DNA from: Chitinophaga pinensis
GTDB lineage: Bacteria; Bacteroidota; Bacteroidia; 2-12-FULL-35-15
Reading direction: 5' to 3'
DNA: 64,000 nt
Assembly (NCBI GenBank): GCA_945879015.1
Contig: CAMCUO010000002.1
Coordinates: forward strand, 1-64,000
Shown: positions 34,931-43,373 of the stretch, one piece after another
Numbering within the stretch: position 1 is the first letter of the stretch
How the letters are laid out: each line of letters begins with the position of its first letter
Position numbers and translations under genes: made by a program
The notes under the pieces: model-generated
What the model was told of the DNA's origin: nothing
The model's database searches: none
The model's input: only the letters and a program-made list of their open reading frames with translations

Positions 34931-35689
34931 ATGAAAACAATTCTATTATTTATTTCAATTCTCTGTTTCACGTTTCCAGTGAATGCAAATTCATTTTCTA
35001 TTGGCGATACCAACAAAACAAACAATGCTGGTAAAAAAGTTGGTTTGTGGAAAGAAAATGCTGGTCAAAGCGAATGCTATGGCAATTATGAAAATGGAAA
35101 AAAGGAGGGACAATGGGTTTGTTATCATATCAATGGCATGGTTAGTAATATGGGAAATTATAAAAATGGGATGTTGAATGGAGTTTATATTATAATTGAT
35201 AAATCGGGTTCGTGTTATTCCAAAGAATCATACAAAAACGATACACTGGATGGGAAAAGCGCTACATTTTTTCTTAGTGCTAAATTAAGAACTGAAATTG
35301 ATTATAAAATGGGGCTCATTAATGGAATAAAAAAAATTTACTATTCAGATGGAAAAATTCAGGAAGAAGGTTTTTATAAAAAAAATGTTCGAGATGGAGT
35401 AGCTAAATGGTTTTATCCAGATGGACAAGTAAGCATTGAATACCATTATGTTAATGGCTCGTTGGAAGGAATTCAAAAATCATTTTATAAAAATGGAAAT
35501 GTAAATTCAGAACAGAAATTTATTAATAATTTAGAAGAAGGAGAATACAAAGAATATTTTGAAAACGGGAAACCAAAAATTACGGGAAAATATATCCATG
35601 GAAAAAAAGAAGGCGATTGGAAAGAGTTGGATGAAAACGGGAAAGTAATTAAAACAGAAAAGTTTAAGAACGGGGAGTTGAAGAAGTAG
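34931..35689 (+). CDS. MORN-variant repeat exported protein (YwqK-like)
   Basis: 252 residues. A signal peptide ends near NANSF (residue 20). The rest is a run of about nine repeats of roughly 20-24 residues with the core GKKEGxWKxYxxNG, seen as ENGKKEGQWVCYHINGM and IHGKKEGDWKELDENGK. The MORN-variant fold is a beta meander used for protein interaction. It is paralogous in type to the lipoprotein gene at 13967, but has no lipobox. Role unknown. Confidence 0.75.
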   Translation: MKTILLFISILCFTFPVNANSFSIGDTNKTNNAGKKVGLWKENAGQSECYGNYENGKKEGQWVCYHINGMVSNMGNYKNGMLNGVYIIIDKSGSCYSKESYKNDTLDGKSATFFLSAKLRTEIDYKMGLINGIKKIYYSDGKIQEEGFYKKNVRDGVAKWFYPDGQVSIEYHYVNGSLEGIQKSFYKNGNVNSEQKFINNLEEGEYKEYFENGKPKITGKYIHGKKEGDWKELDENGKVIKTEKFKNGELKK

Positions 35690-35992
35690 CTCTAGTTGAT
35701 TCTTATGTCGCACAATTTTTTAACACATAGACACATAGTTTTTTTAGTTGTCGTAATGTGTTGGTTTTTTCTTTTATTCAGAACTATATCTCAACAACTT
35801 GTCCCTCTTTGTTGCTCCTAAAATAAGATAGATGAAGCAAGCTTCATGCACAGAGAGATCTTTCTGTGGAAAAAATTTATTTTTCTATCCACTAACACAC
35901 AGCACCTTTTTTAACTATGTGTTTAAGCTTTTTATTTACGAAGCTAAATACAAGTGGTTTAGATATTGCAGGAAAATGATGAGAAGAAGAAT

Positions 35993-36076
35993 CTAGGAAT
36001 GTGCTGGACAACGCTTACAACGCTTTTGCTTTTTATAACTTTTACAACACTTCTTCTTCAGCTTTTTGCATTCCAT
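35993..36076 (-). CDS. Small cysteine/lysine-rich open frame
   Basis: 27-residue product from ATG at 36076: begins MECKKLKKKCCKSYKK and ends in RCKRCPAHS. The spaced cysteine and lysine pattern resembles small Bacteroidota proteins of unknown function, which I recall only vaguely. The frame can be opened to 36184 on the minus strand, but that part encodes a CCTGCC repeat (SPACRQAG). Coding status is uncertain. Confidence 0.3.
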   Translation of the reverse strand: MECKKLKKKCCKSYKKQKRCKRCPAHS

Positions 36077-36092
36077 CGGTTCAGGATAGAAA

Positions 36093-36112
36093 CCTGCTTG
36101 CCGGCAGGCAGG
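36093..36112. repeat. CCTGCC/GGCAGG palindrome, copy 2
   Basis: CCTGCTTGCCGGCAGGCAGG, a near-perfect palindrome. On the minus strand it would read SPACRQAG in the open frame that continues into 35993. Confidence 0.6.
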
Positions 36113-36605
36113 GCTCCATAAGCTACAAGCCATTTCTTCTGTTATGGCTTTTTGAATAAAATGTATGTTAGGCGCTGTATTCATTTACCCTACAAAATTG
36201 GGTAAATAAAGCTGGGAACTCAATACCTATAATATGGTATTTTAGTCCATTTTTGTCAGCTTTTTCAACAAAATGAGGCCTTGCTGCACCTATATTAACA
36301 AATACTTGCATTTCATTCTTAAAAACTAAAATTGTTAGCAGGCTAATCTTTAGCATTTACATAATTTTACATTAAAGTAAGATTAAATTTACAAATTGGC
36401 AAGATGTGTCGATGCGAGGGTGAATTGAGTAATTTTGATGAAATTTTTACCGCCGAGATAAAGGAGAAAAATGAGGGCCACAGAGTTTTATATAAAAACG
36501 AGAAAACATAAACCTCCTTACCCTTGAGAAAAATCTCTGCGTTCTCTGCGAAAAAACTCAGCGACCTCAGCGGTAAAAAGTCATGAATTGAACGGTAAAT
36601 ATATT

Positions 36606-38324
36606 ATGGAAAAACGGTGGAGTATAAATTCAAGTGCAGAAGAGAAAGTTGTAAATCAACTGGCTGAGGAATTGAAGATTGATAAAGTGTTGGCGAGTTT
36701 GTTAGTACAACGTGATATTAAAACGTATGACGATGCGAAAAAATTTTTCCGACCTTCTTTAGATGATTTACATGATCCTTTTTTAATGAAGGATATGGAC
36801 ATTGCTATTGCTCGTTTAGAAAAAGCAATTTCCAACAAAGAAAAAATCCTTGTATTTGGTGATTATGATGTGGATGGAACAACCGCTGTTTCATTAGTTT
36901 ATTCTTTTTTGAAAAGTTTGCCTGCCTCGGAAGGACTTGTGGATTACTATATTCCGGATAGATATGCCGAAGGTTATGGAATCTCTTTTATGGGAATTGA
37001 TTTCGCGAAAGAAAATAATTTCTCTTTAATTATTGCACTCGATTGTGGAATAAAAGCAAACGATAAAGTAGATTATGCAAATGAACGAAACATCGATTTT
37101 ATTATTTGCGATCACCATCGTCCGGGCGACACACTTCCGAAAGCAATTGCGATTTTAGATCCTAAGCGTAACGACTGCAATTATCCTTTTGATGAATTAT
37201 GTGGCTGCGGAGTGGGATTTAAATTGGTGCAAGCCTATGCTCAAAAAAATAATATTCCGTTTTCACAACTTACTCAATATCTTGATTTAACTGCTATTTC
37301 CATTGCTTCGGATTTGGTTCCTATTGTTGGAGAAAACCGTGCTTTGTGTTATTTTGGATTGGAACAAATCAATAAAAATCCGCGAAAAGGAATAAAAGCG
37401 ATTTTGGATTTAGCGAATATCAAAAAAGAAGTAACGATGAACGAATTGGTGTTCACTGTTGGTCCGCGAATAAATGCAGCTGGAAGAATTGAGACAGGAA
37501 GAAATGCGGTTGCACTTTTGGTTTCTGATAATCATGCCGATGCAAAAACATCAGGAATAAATATCAATACTTCGAATACCGAACGCAGAGCGTTGGATGT
37601 TACCATCACACAACATGCATTCAGTATGATTGATGAAAGTGAAGAATTAATAAATCGTAAATCAACCGTTTTGTTTCATCCCGATTGGCATAAAGGAGTG
37701 ATTGGAATTGTGGCTTCTCGTTTAATAGAAAGATATTATCGCCCGACCATCGTTCTTACGGAGTCGAATGGAATGGCGACAGGTTCTGCGCGGTCTGTAA
37801 AAGATTTTGATGTATACGATGCCATTGAAGCGTGTTCGGATTTGTTGGAACAATTTGGCGGACATAAATATGCAGCAGGCTTATCTATGAAATTAGAAAA
37901 TCTTGCAGCCTTCCAGAAAAAATTTGAAGAAGTAGTTTCTGCAACTATTAAAGATCATATGCTTATTCCTGAAATATCCATTGATGCTGAATTAAAATTA
38001 TCCGACATCACACCTAAGTTTTTCAGAATCCTAAAACAGTTCGAACCTTTTGGTCCAGGCAACATGTCGCCTGTATTCATGAGCAAGAACCTTATGGACA
38101 AAGGTTATGTGCGCATTGTAGGAAACAACCATTTGAAAATGGATCTTCAGTCTGCCGAAAAACAAAAAGAAACATTTTCAGCCATTGCTTTTTCACAAGC
38201 ACAGCATTTTGATGCAATCCTTCGGAAAAAAACATTCAGTGGTTGTTATGCCATTGAGGAGAATGAATTTAATGGAAAAATTTCCTTACAGATGAATGTG
38301 AAGGATATGAAGATGGACGCTTGA
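36606..38324 (+). CDS. recJ: Single-stranded-DNA-specific exonuclease RecJ
   Basis: 572-residue 5'-3' exonuclease used in recombination and mismatch repair. ATG at 36606 was chosen; a TTG 18 bases upstream lies in repeat sequence. The DHH phosphoesterase motifs are all seen: FGDYDVDGTTAVSL near residue 80, ALDCG near 140, CDHHRPGD near 163, and the DHHA1 motif GRIETGRNA near 296. The C-terminal OB-fold region contains FEPFGPGNMSPVF near 480. Length is normal. Confidence 0.93.
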   Translation: MEKRWSINSSAEEKVVNQLAEELKIDKVLASLLVQRDIKTYDDAKKFFRPSLDDLHDPFLMKDMDIAIARLEKAISNKEKILVFGDYDVDGTTAVSLVYSFLKSLPASEGLVDYYIPDRYAEGYGISFMGIDFAKENNFSLIIALDCGIKANDKVDYANERNIDFIICDHHRPGDTLPKAIAILDPKRNDCNYPFDELCGCGVGFKLVQAYAQKNNIPFSQLTQYLDLTAISIASDLVPIVGENRALCYFGLEQINKNPRKGIKAILDLANIKKEVTMNELVFTVGPRINAAGRIETGRNAVALLVSDNHADAKTSGININTSNTERRALDVTITQHAFSMIDESEELINRKSTVLFHPDWHKGVIGIVASRLIERYYRPTIVLTESNGMATGSARSVKDFDVYDAIEACSDLLEQFGGHKYAAGLSMKLENLAAFQKKFEEVVSATIKDHMLIPEISIDAELKLSDITPKFFRILKQFEPFGPGNMSPVFMSKNLMDKGYVRIVGNNHLKMDLQSAEKQKETFSAIAFSQAQHFDAILRKKTFSGCYAIEENEFNGKISLQMNVKDMKMDA

Positions 38325-38377
38325 CTTGTCCCCAGCAACCACTCTATATAATTACCCCGAAAATTCTCTTATTTAAA

Positions 38378-38409
38378 TTTGGTAATTGTTACCTAATTAG
38401 CTAACTTTG
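38378..38409 (+). promoter_or_regulatory. Promoter of the toxin-antitoxin pair
   Basis: TTTG at 38378-38381, 20 bases, then TAACTTTG at 38402-38409. This is an excellent fit to the Bacteroidota promoter. The -7 box ends 1 base before the ATG at 38411, so a leaderless or nearly leaderless message is predicted unless the real start is elsewhere. Confidence 0.6.
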
Positions 38410-38410
38410 T

Positions 38411-38770
38411 ATGGTAGAAGAAAAAACAATCAGAAAGATATTTTATTACAAGCATTATTACCTGGAATTTTATGAGAAACTAAAACCAGAAGTAAAAAAG
38501 AAGTTTAATTGGACTTTAAAGTTAATTGCCGTTCTCGATAGAATTCCAGTTAAATATTTTAAACACGTGGAAGGTTCAACAGGAATTTATGAAATTCGTG
38601 TTGAAGTGGGTTCAGATATTTATAGAGCATTTAGTTTTTTTGACAAAGACCAACTTGTAATTGTAATGAATGGTTTTCAAAAGAAAACTCAGAAAACGCC
38701 AAAGAACGAAATAGAATTAGCAGAGAAACTCAAAAAAGAATACTTCAATGAAAAAGAAAATCGCAAATAA
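38411..38770 (+). CDS. Type II toxin, RelE/HigB superfamily
   Basis: 119-residue small toxin of the RelE/HigB superfamily (phage Gp49-like branch). Recognisable parts are EFYEKLKPEVKKKFNWTLKLI in the N-terminal helices and GIYEIRVEVGSDIYRAFSFFD, LVIVMNGFQKKTQKTP in the C-terminal sheet. Such toxins cut mRNA at the ribosome. The toxin gene is first and overlaps the antitoxin gene by 23 bases, which is the HigBA arrangement. Confidence 0.88.
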   Translation: MVEEKTIRKIFYYKHYYLEFYEKLKPEVKKKFNWTLKLIAVLDRIPVKYFKHVEGSTGIYEIRVEVGSDIYRAFSFFDKDQLVIVMNGFQKKTQKTPKNEIELAEKLKKEYFNEKENRK

Positions 38771-39059
38771 AAATTTAACATCATTCGATAACCATTTGGA
38801 TAAAGAATATGGAAAACGAGGAACAAAAAAAAGAGAAAAATTTGAAGAAGGATTTGAAGCTTTCAAACTGGGTGTGATGTTACAAGAACTTCGTAAAGAC
38901 CAAGGAATGACTCAATCACAACTCGCAGAGAAATGTGGAACGACTAAAACATATATTTCACGAATTGAAAATGACGCTTCTGATATTAGACTTTCCACGC
39001 TTATGAGAATTATTCGTGAAGGACTTGGAGGTCATTTGAAACTTAGCTTTGGAATTTAG
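38748..39059 (+). CDS. XRE-type antitoxin
   Basis: 103-residue DNA-binding antitoxin. An N-terminal region of about 45 lysine/glutamate-rich residues leads into a helix-turn-helix domain: LGVMLQELRKDQGMTQSQLA near residue 42 and CGTTKTYISRIENDASD near residue 64. It would neutralise the toxin and repress the shared promoter. The gene starts within the toxin gene (23-base overlap). Confidence 0.9.
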   Translation: MKKKIANKNLTSFDNHLDKEYGKRGTKKREKFEEGFEAFKLGVMLQELRKDQGMTQSQLAEKCGTTKTYISRIENDASDIRLSTLMRIIREGLGGHLKLSFGI

Positions 39060-39104
39060 AAGCGCTATGGTTGTTGTTTTGCATCTACCTATCATGATAA
39101 ACAG

Positions 39105-39233
39105 TTGGGTTTGTTGAATTGAATTAGCCCATTCAGAATCACTCCCAACCATTACTTTTTGGAAAGTGGTTTGAGATTTGGCACAAGAAAAGCAAAAAAT
39201 GAAAATTGAAAAATAGAGTAGTTTTTTCATCAT
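39105..39233 (-). pseudogene. N-terminal remnant of an exported lipoprotein or T9SS protein
   Basis: ATG at 39233 reads 43 residues with a signal peptide (LLYFSIFIFCFSC, lipobox-like CAKS) and then TTFQKVMVGSDSEWANSIQQT. This resembles the N-terminus of the large Bacteroidota secreted proteins that begin FQK-x-GG. After about residue 43 the frame runs on into sequence antisense to the antitoxin gene and no longer looks like that family. I interpret it as a truncated gene copy. Confidence 0.45.
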
Positions 39234-39330
39234 AGATGCAAACGTTATTATCGCAACATTATTGTATTAATAGATTTTTAAAAGCGTAATAAAATCCGTT
39301 TTAATCCTTTGAGTCAGCGTCACCCGCATC

Positions 39331-41328
39331 CTACTTCACCACAATCCTGCCCAACATACTATTAAAAGCTTTTTTCGCTTCCAATAAAGATTGTTGTGTT
39401 TGCATCAAAGTCATCATTTCTTCTTCAGGTGGATTTTCTTTTAAACGTTTTTGAATGTCGTAAATCATCATTTCTATTTTACGGCTTTTTAATGCATATA
39501 TAGCATTATCAACAGAACGCTTTAAAACAGTTTTCTCTTCTGTTGGATAAATGCCGTGCTGTTCCCAGTTGGCTAGGGTGTACGGACTGCTTATCAAATC
39601 AATGGTTAAAGAACAGATGGCAGAATTTTCGTGACCAATAAAATAATTTGTATCAGGAACGCTATCTTTTTCTAGGTGTTGAACAAATTCATTGAACACA
39701 GAGTTGTATAATAAATTGTTGATGACAATATTATCGTTTTGTAATTCTTGAATTAAAAATTGTGAAATAGTTGCATCCACAATAATATCTTCACCTGCTT
39801 CATCCTGGCTTTCAACTTTAACTGTTTGTGCTCCGAAATTAATTAGCAAACGAATTATATCTCTTTCCTGATGTTCGGCATCGGCAATCGTGTGTTCCTT
39901 TTTTTCTTCCAGAACAAGTTCTTCAACATTCGTATTTTGATTTTGCTGCTGAGGATTATTGCGTTTGTCGTTAAAATTTTTATTTCGAATTTTATTTAAC
40001 TCACTCAACAAAATTTGTTCATCCACATCCATAATGCGGGCACATTCTTTTACATATACAGAGCGATAAATCGCATCAGGAATAAGAGCAATGCTTTCTA
40101 CAATTTTTTTGATAGCCTCCGCTTTTTTCAAAGGATCGTTGTTTGTTCCTTTGGTTAAGATGTTGGCTTTGTAAGAAATAAAATTTTGTGCCTTGTTAAC
40201 GATAAAATCTTTTAAGTCTTGTGTGCTTACTTTTTTAGAATAAGAATCCGGGTCATCACCGTCAGGGAAGAGAAGAACTTTTACATTCATTCCTTCTTCC
40301 AACAACAAATCAATTCCTTTTAATGCTGCATTTATTCCGGCTTGGTCACCATCGTAAGAAATAATAATATCGTTTGTGAAACGTTGGATTAATTTTATTT
40401 GTCCTGCGGTTAAAGCTGTTCCGCTACTTGCCACCACATTCTCAACACCCGCTTGATGCATCGCAATCACATCCATATAACCTTCAACCAGGAAGCAAAA
40501 TTTTTCTTTTACGATGGCATTCTTCGAATGATACAATCCATACAAAACATCACTCTTGTGATAAATTTCTGTTTCGGGAGAGTTAACGTATTTCGAAGTT
40601 TTTATATCTGTCCGTAAAGTTCTTCCGCCAAATGCAATCACTCTTCCGCTTTGGTTGTGAATCGGAAACATTACTCTTCCCCAAAAACGATCTGCATGTT
40701 TTGTATCAGCAGCTTTTATAATTTCACCCGTCTCCGAATTTACTTCCGCTTCATTATTGTATTCAATGGTTAGACCTGATTTAACAAGATATTCCATCTT
40801 ATAACCAGTAGCAACAGCAATTTCTGTAAACGCATTTCTTTGGTTGATGCTATAACCCAATTGAAATTTCTGGATGATGTCTTCTCTCAATCCACGTTCT
40901 TTAAAATATCCTAAACCGATGGATTTTCCTTCATCGGTATTGTATAAATTTTCGGAAAAATGTTTTTGTGCGTAAGAAGAAACAACCAATAAACTTTCTC
41001 TGTCATTGTTGTGCTGAATCTGTTCAGGAGTTTGTTCTTCCTCAACAATTTCGATGTTGTATTTTTTTGCAAGGAAACGAAGAGCATCCGGATAAGTCAG
41101 CTTATCATGCTCCATGATGAAGTTGATGGCATTTCCACCTTTTCCGCAACCAAAACATTTGTAAATTCCTTTTGCAGGAGAAACATAAAAGGAAGGAGTT
41201 TTCTCATTGTGAAAAGGACAGCAACCAATTAAATTAGCTCCGCGCTTTTTTAGCGAAACATAATCAGCAACTACTTCCTCTACACGAGCAGCTTCAAAAA
41301 TTTTATCTATGTCTTCTTTGTGTATAAT
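39331..41328 (-). CDS. dnaG: DNA primase DnaG, with probable ATT start
   Basis: Makes RNA primers at the replication fork. Reading from ATT at 41328 gives 665 residues with the full family layout. The zinc-binding domain has C37 and H40 in CCPFHNEKTPSF and C58 and C61 in KCFGCGKGGN. The TOPRIM core has FLVEGYMDVIAMHQAG near residue 280 and SYDGDQAG near residue 325. The first ATG in frame is at 41115, but it would remove the zinc domain. No ATG, GTG or TTG lies in frame before ATT 41328. A GGAGG sequence lies 9 bases upstream of ATT, and I-I-H-K-E-D-I-D-K-I-F aligns with the usual M-I start of Bacteroidota DnaG. Confidence 0.85.
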   Translation of the reverse strand: MIHKEDIDKIFEAARVEEVVADYVSLKKRGANLIGCCPFHNEKTPSFYVSPAKGIYKCFGCGKGGNAINFIMEHDKLTYPDALRFLAKKYNIEIVEEEQTPEQIQHNNDRESLLVVSSYAQKHFSENLYNTDEGKSIGLGYFKERGLREDIIQKFQLGYSINQRNAFTEIAVATGYKMEYLVKSGLTIEYNNEAEVNSETGEIIKAADTKHADRFWGRVMFPIHNQSGRVIAFGGRTLRTDIKTSKYVNSPETEIYHKSDVLYGLYHSKNAIVKEKFCFLVEGYMDVIAMHQAGVENVVASSGTALTAGQIKLIQRFTNDIIISYDGDQAGINAALKGIDLLLEEGMNVKVLLFPDGDDPDSYSKKVSTQDLKDFIVNKAQNFISYKANILTKGTNNDPLKKAEAIKKIVESIALIPDAIYRSVYVKECARIMDVDEQILLSELNKIRNKNFNDKRNNPQQQNQNTNVEELVLEEKKEHTIADAEHQERDIIRLLINFGAQTVKVESQDEAGEDIIVDATISQFLIQELQNDNIVINNLLYNSVFNEFVQHLEKDSVPDTNYFIGHENSAICSLTIDLISSPYTLANWEQHGIYPTEEKTVLKRSVDNAIYALKSRKIEMMIYDIQKRLKENPPEEEMMTLMQTQQSLLEAKKAFNSMLGRIVVK

Positions 41329-41355
41329 GGTGATTTTCCTCCGTAAGTTTTTGCT

Positions 41356-41491
41356 CGCAGATTTCGCGGATTTTCGCAGATTTTTTTCTGGTGATATCCG
41401 TTTCGCTGACGCAAAAAAATTGTTTTATAGTGTTTCGATTAATATTTTTTTCTTTTCCCTTTTTTATCCGCGAAAATCTGCGAAATCTGCG
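41356..41491. repeat. CGCAGATTTCGCGG-type inverted repeat pair
   Basis: Left arm 41356-41380 and right arm 41467-41491 are inverted copies with 23 of 25 matches, built from CGCAGATTTCGC and ATCTGCG words. The 86-base spacer holds CGCTGACGC. The left arm lies 28 bases upstream of the dnaG ATT start, so the repeat may influence dnaG expression. Confidence 0.65.
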
Positions 41492-41560
41492 TGCAACCTT
41501 TCGGGATGCCCATAGAAAACGGATTGCTAATTTACGAAAAAAATGCTTAAGAAAGAGAGA

Positions 41561-43012
41561 CTATTTTTTGGCTGGTTTGGCCATTAATTTAGCCATAGCA
41601 CGTTGGCTATCTTCGTTATTGGGATTGATTTTTAACGATTTTTTATAATTGCTCAGCGCCAATTCTTTTTCTCCCATTTGTCTGTACGTTTCGCCTAATC
41701 CATGATAAACTGCCCACGAGTCTGGATACTGTGTTTCGGTATGTTTAAATAGTTTATGTGCTTCTTCGGTTTTGCGTGCTTTTAATAATTTGAATCCTAT
41801 GTCGTTTATGTGTTCATCAGAAGAAGGATATTTATACGGAGTTAATCCGCTTAATTCTGTTTCCACTGCTTTTACTTTTGTAATAAAATAATCGAAAGGA
41901 ATTATTCCGTCAATAAAATCATTTTCGTATTTGCTGATACAATTTCCAAGGTAGCTGCATTGGTCGGGCACACCTGTTTGTCCGGAAGGACTACATTTAC
42001 AAGCCATATACGAACTATACATTCTATCTCCATCAATTAAATAAACAGAATCTTTATTTTGCATTATCATCATATCGAAATTGCAAAATGCAGCCAATGC
42101 TAATTGAGAATAATTCTGAGATGCATTTTTAAATCCTCCATAAGAAGTTTGCCAAACGGTTTGTATCAATTGCATTCCGCCTTCAGTAGGATTTATTTTT
42201 CGGATAACACCCGCAACATTTCCTGCTCCAGCATGATAAGAATGCAATACTAAAAGTCGGAACCACAAATCGGTTTCGTTATAAGTAACATGTGCACTGT
42301 CCAACATTGCTTTTGTATATGGAATACAAATTCTACTCAACAAACGTGAAGCACCCAATGCAGATTTTTCTATGTCTGTTCTTTCGTCAATTGTTTTATT
42401 TACAATCAAACCTTGTTTACGCGCAACAGCTGGCATAAGTTGAAACGGACCGTTGGCACCAACAGTTGATTTAGTATTCATTTTACCCGGACTCTCAATC
42501 AACAAAATTGCTTGTGCATACCAAGGGTCAACACCATTTTGTTTGAACACATCAATGGAACGGTTGATTGTCGGCATTACTTTTTTAAATTCATAAAAAT
42601 CCTTTTTCCCGATCGTTACTAATATGCTAATGCTATCAGCAATAGTATTTGCTTTACGGATGCTATCTCTGTAAATGTTTTTTTCTAGATCTGTTTGTTT
42701 GTTCCATTCTTTGGTAGAAACTTTCGTAAGCATTTGTCTGGTTCCAGCAACGCTTATCATTGCGGAGTCGGGAGGAAGATTCATGATCTGCTGCCAAAAT
42801 TTCGGTTGTGCTAAGTTTTGCCAACCTTCATTATAAAGAGTAGCATCGTCAATAAATTTCATTTTGGTTACATCATTATAACCAACCACATATTTTTCTA
42901 CAACGGGAACACTGCTTATTCCTTTTTGAGCTTTCGCAGAAATGCAGGAGAACAAAACAGTTATAAATAGTGCAATTGAGAGAAGGGAAGATATGTTCTT
43001 TTGTCTGTTCAA
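41561..43012 (-). CDS. Exported lytic transglycosylase with TPR C-terminus
   Basis: 483 residues. A signal peptide ends near SAKAQ (residue 28), within a mildly lipobox-like CISAK. The SLT domain is near residues 160-300, with the catalytic glutamate in LLIESPGKMNTKST (about 171) and GANGPFQLMP. It would cleave peptidoglycan glycan chains. The C-terminal 80 residues form TPR repeats (PDSWAVYHGLGETYRQMG and ALSNYKKSLKINPNN), an uncommon addition. No operon partner. Confidence 0.88.
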   Translation of the reverse strand: MNRQKNISSLLSIALFITVLFSCISAKAQKGISSVPVVEKYVVGYNDVTKMKFIDDATLYNEGWQNLAQPKFWQQIMNLPPDSAMISVAGTRQMLTKVSTKEWNKQTDLEKNIYRDSIRKANTIADSISILVTIGKKDFYEFKKVMPTINRSIDVFKQNGVDPWYAQAILLIESPGKMNTKSTVGANGPFQLMPAVARKQGLIVNKTIDERTDIEKSALGASRLLSRICIPYTKAMLDSAHVTYNETDLWFRLLVLHSYHAGAGNVAGVIRKINPTEGGMQLIQTVWQTSYGGFKNASQNYSQLALAAFCNFDMMIMQNKDSVYLIDGDRMYSSYMACKCSPSGQTGVPDQCSYLGNCISKYENDFIDGIIPFDYFITKVKAVETELSGLTPYKYPSSDEHINDIGFKLLKARKTEEAHKLFKHTETQYPDSWAVYHGLGETYRQMGEKELALSNYKKSLKINPNNEDSQRAMAKLMAKPAKK

Positions 43013-43216
43013 AATAAGAGAGATTTAATTTTCATAAAAATACTTTTCTAAAGTACCTATGAAACATGGGACTTGCAAACTTTTTAACAAAGGTTTTCAA
43101 CAATTATATATGTTATAACGAGATTGGCTCTGAGATGTTGCGTTTTTATGGGATTCACGACTAACATGCATTTGTACCTGATGAATGTACTTAGTTTTTA
43201 TTTGTGATTTCGCAAT

Positions 43217-43248
43217 AATCCCCCTCGCCCCCTTTTTAAGGGGGAATT
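43217..43248. repeat. CCCCCT/AGGGGG palindromic repeat, copy 4
   Basis: 32 bases with arms AATCCCCCT and AAGGGGGAATT and a C-rich loop. It matches the arms of the DUF559-flanking elements, but no nuclease gene is nearby, so it is a solo copy. Confidence 0.75.
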
Positions 43249-43275
43249 GATTCTCGTTTTCAAAATGATCAACAG

Positions 43276-43296
43276 ACCTGCCTGCCGTAGGCAGGT
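43276..43296. repeat. CCTGCC/GGCAGG palindrome, copy 3
   Basis: Arms ACCTGCCTGCC and GGCAGGT with GTA between. It lies 28 bases after the CCCCCT element. Confidence 0.6.
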
Positions 43297-43337
43297 TTGT
43301 AAATTCGTATTTATTCGTAATTCGTAGATTATTTACT

Positions 43338-43345
43338 TACTTTTG
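43338..43345 (+). promoter_or_regulatory. Candidate -7 element of the acyl-CoA dehydrogenase gene
   Basis: TACTTTTG matches TAnnTTTG and lies 28 bases before the ATG at 43374. Confidence 0.5.
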
Positions 43346-43373
43346 TTTCGCAAAAAATTTAAAATTATTTACA

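Larger units (their letters stand above)
35690..36605. other. Repeat-rich 916-base spacer
   Basis: It holds no convincing long gene. From left to right it contains AT-rich sequence, a small cysteine/lysine-rich open frame on the minus strand (see 35993-36076), a CCTGCC/GGCAGG palindrome (36093-36112), a doubtful open frame at 36168-36356 on the minus strand, and from 36400 a series of CTCTGCG/CAGCG-type repeated words ending at 36576. The recJ start lies just after. Confidence 0.6.
43013..43373. other. 361-base spacer with two palindromic repeats
   Basis: Contains the CCCCCT/AGGGGG element (43217-43248), a CCTGCC/GGCAGG palindrome (43276-43296), and several TTCGTAATTCGTA words. A TAnnTTTG element lies at 43338-43345. 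No gene is evident. Confidence 0.6.

Noticed and set aside
35993..36184. 63-codon minus-strand frame covering the CCTGCC palindrome
   Set aside because: The first half is repeat-derived (SPACRQAG). Only the cysteine-rich end from 36076 was kept, at low confidence.
36168..36356. 62-codon minus-strand open frame
   Set aside because: No promoter, family resemblance or neighbour supports it.
38958..39104. Downstream part of the minus-strand frame that starts at 39233
   Set aside because: It is antisense to the antitoxin gene and does not continue the secreted-protein pattern, so only the N-terminal remnant was reported.
41116..41328. dnaG start at the ATG of 41115
   Set aside because: It would remove the conserved zinc-binding domain, which is intact upstream in the same frame.
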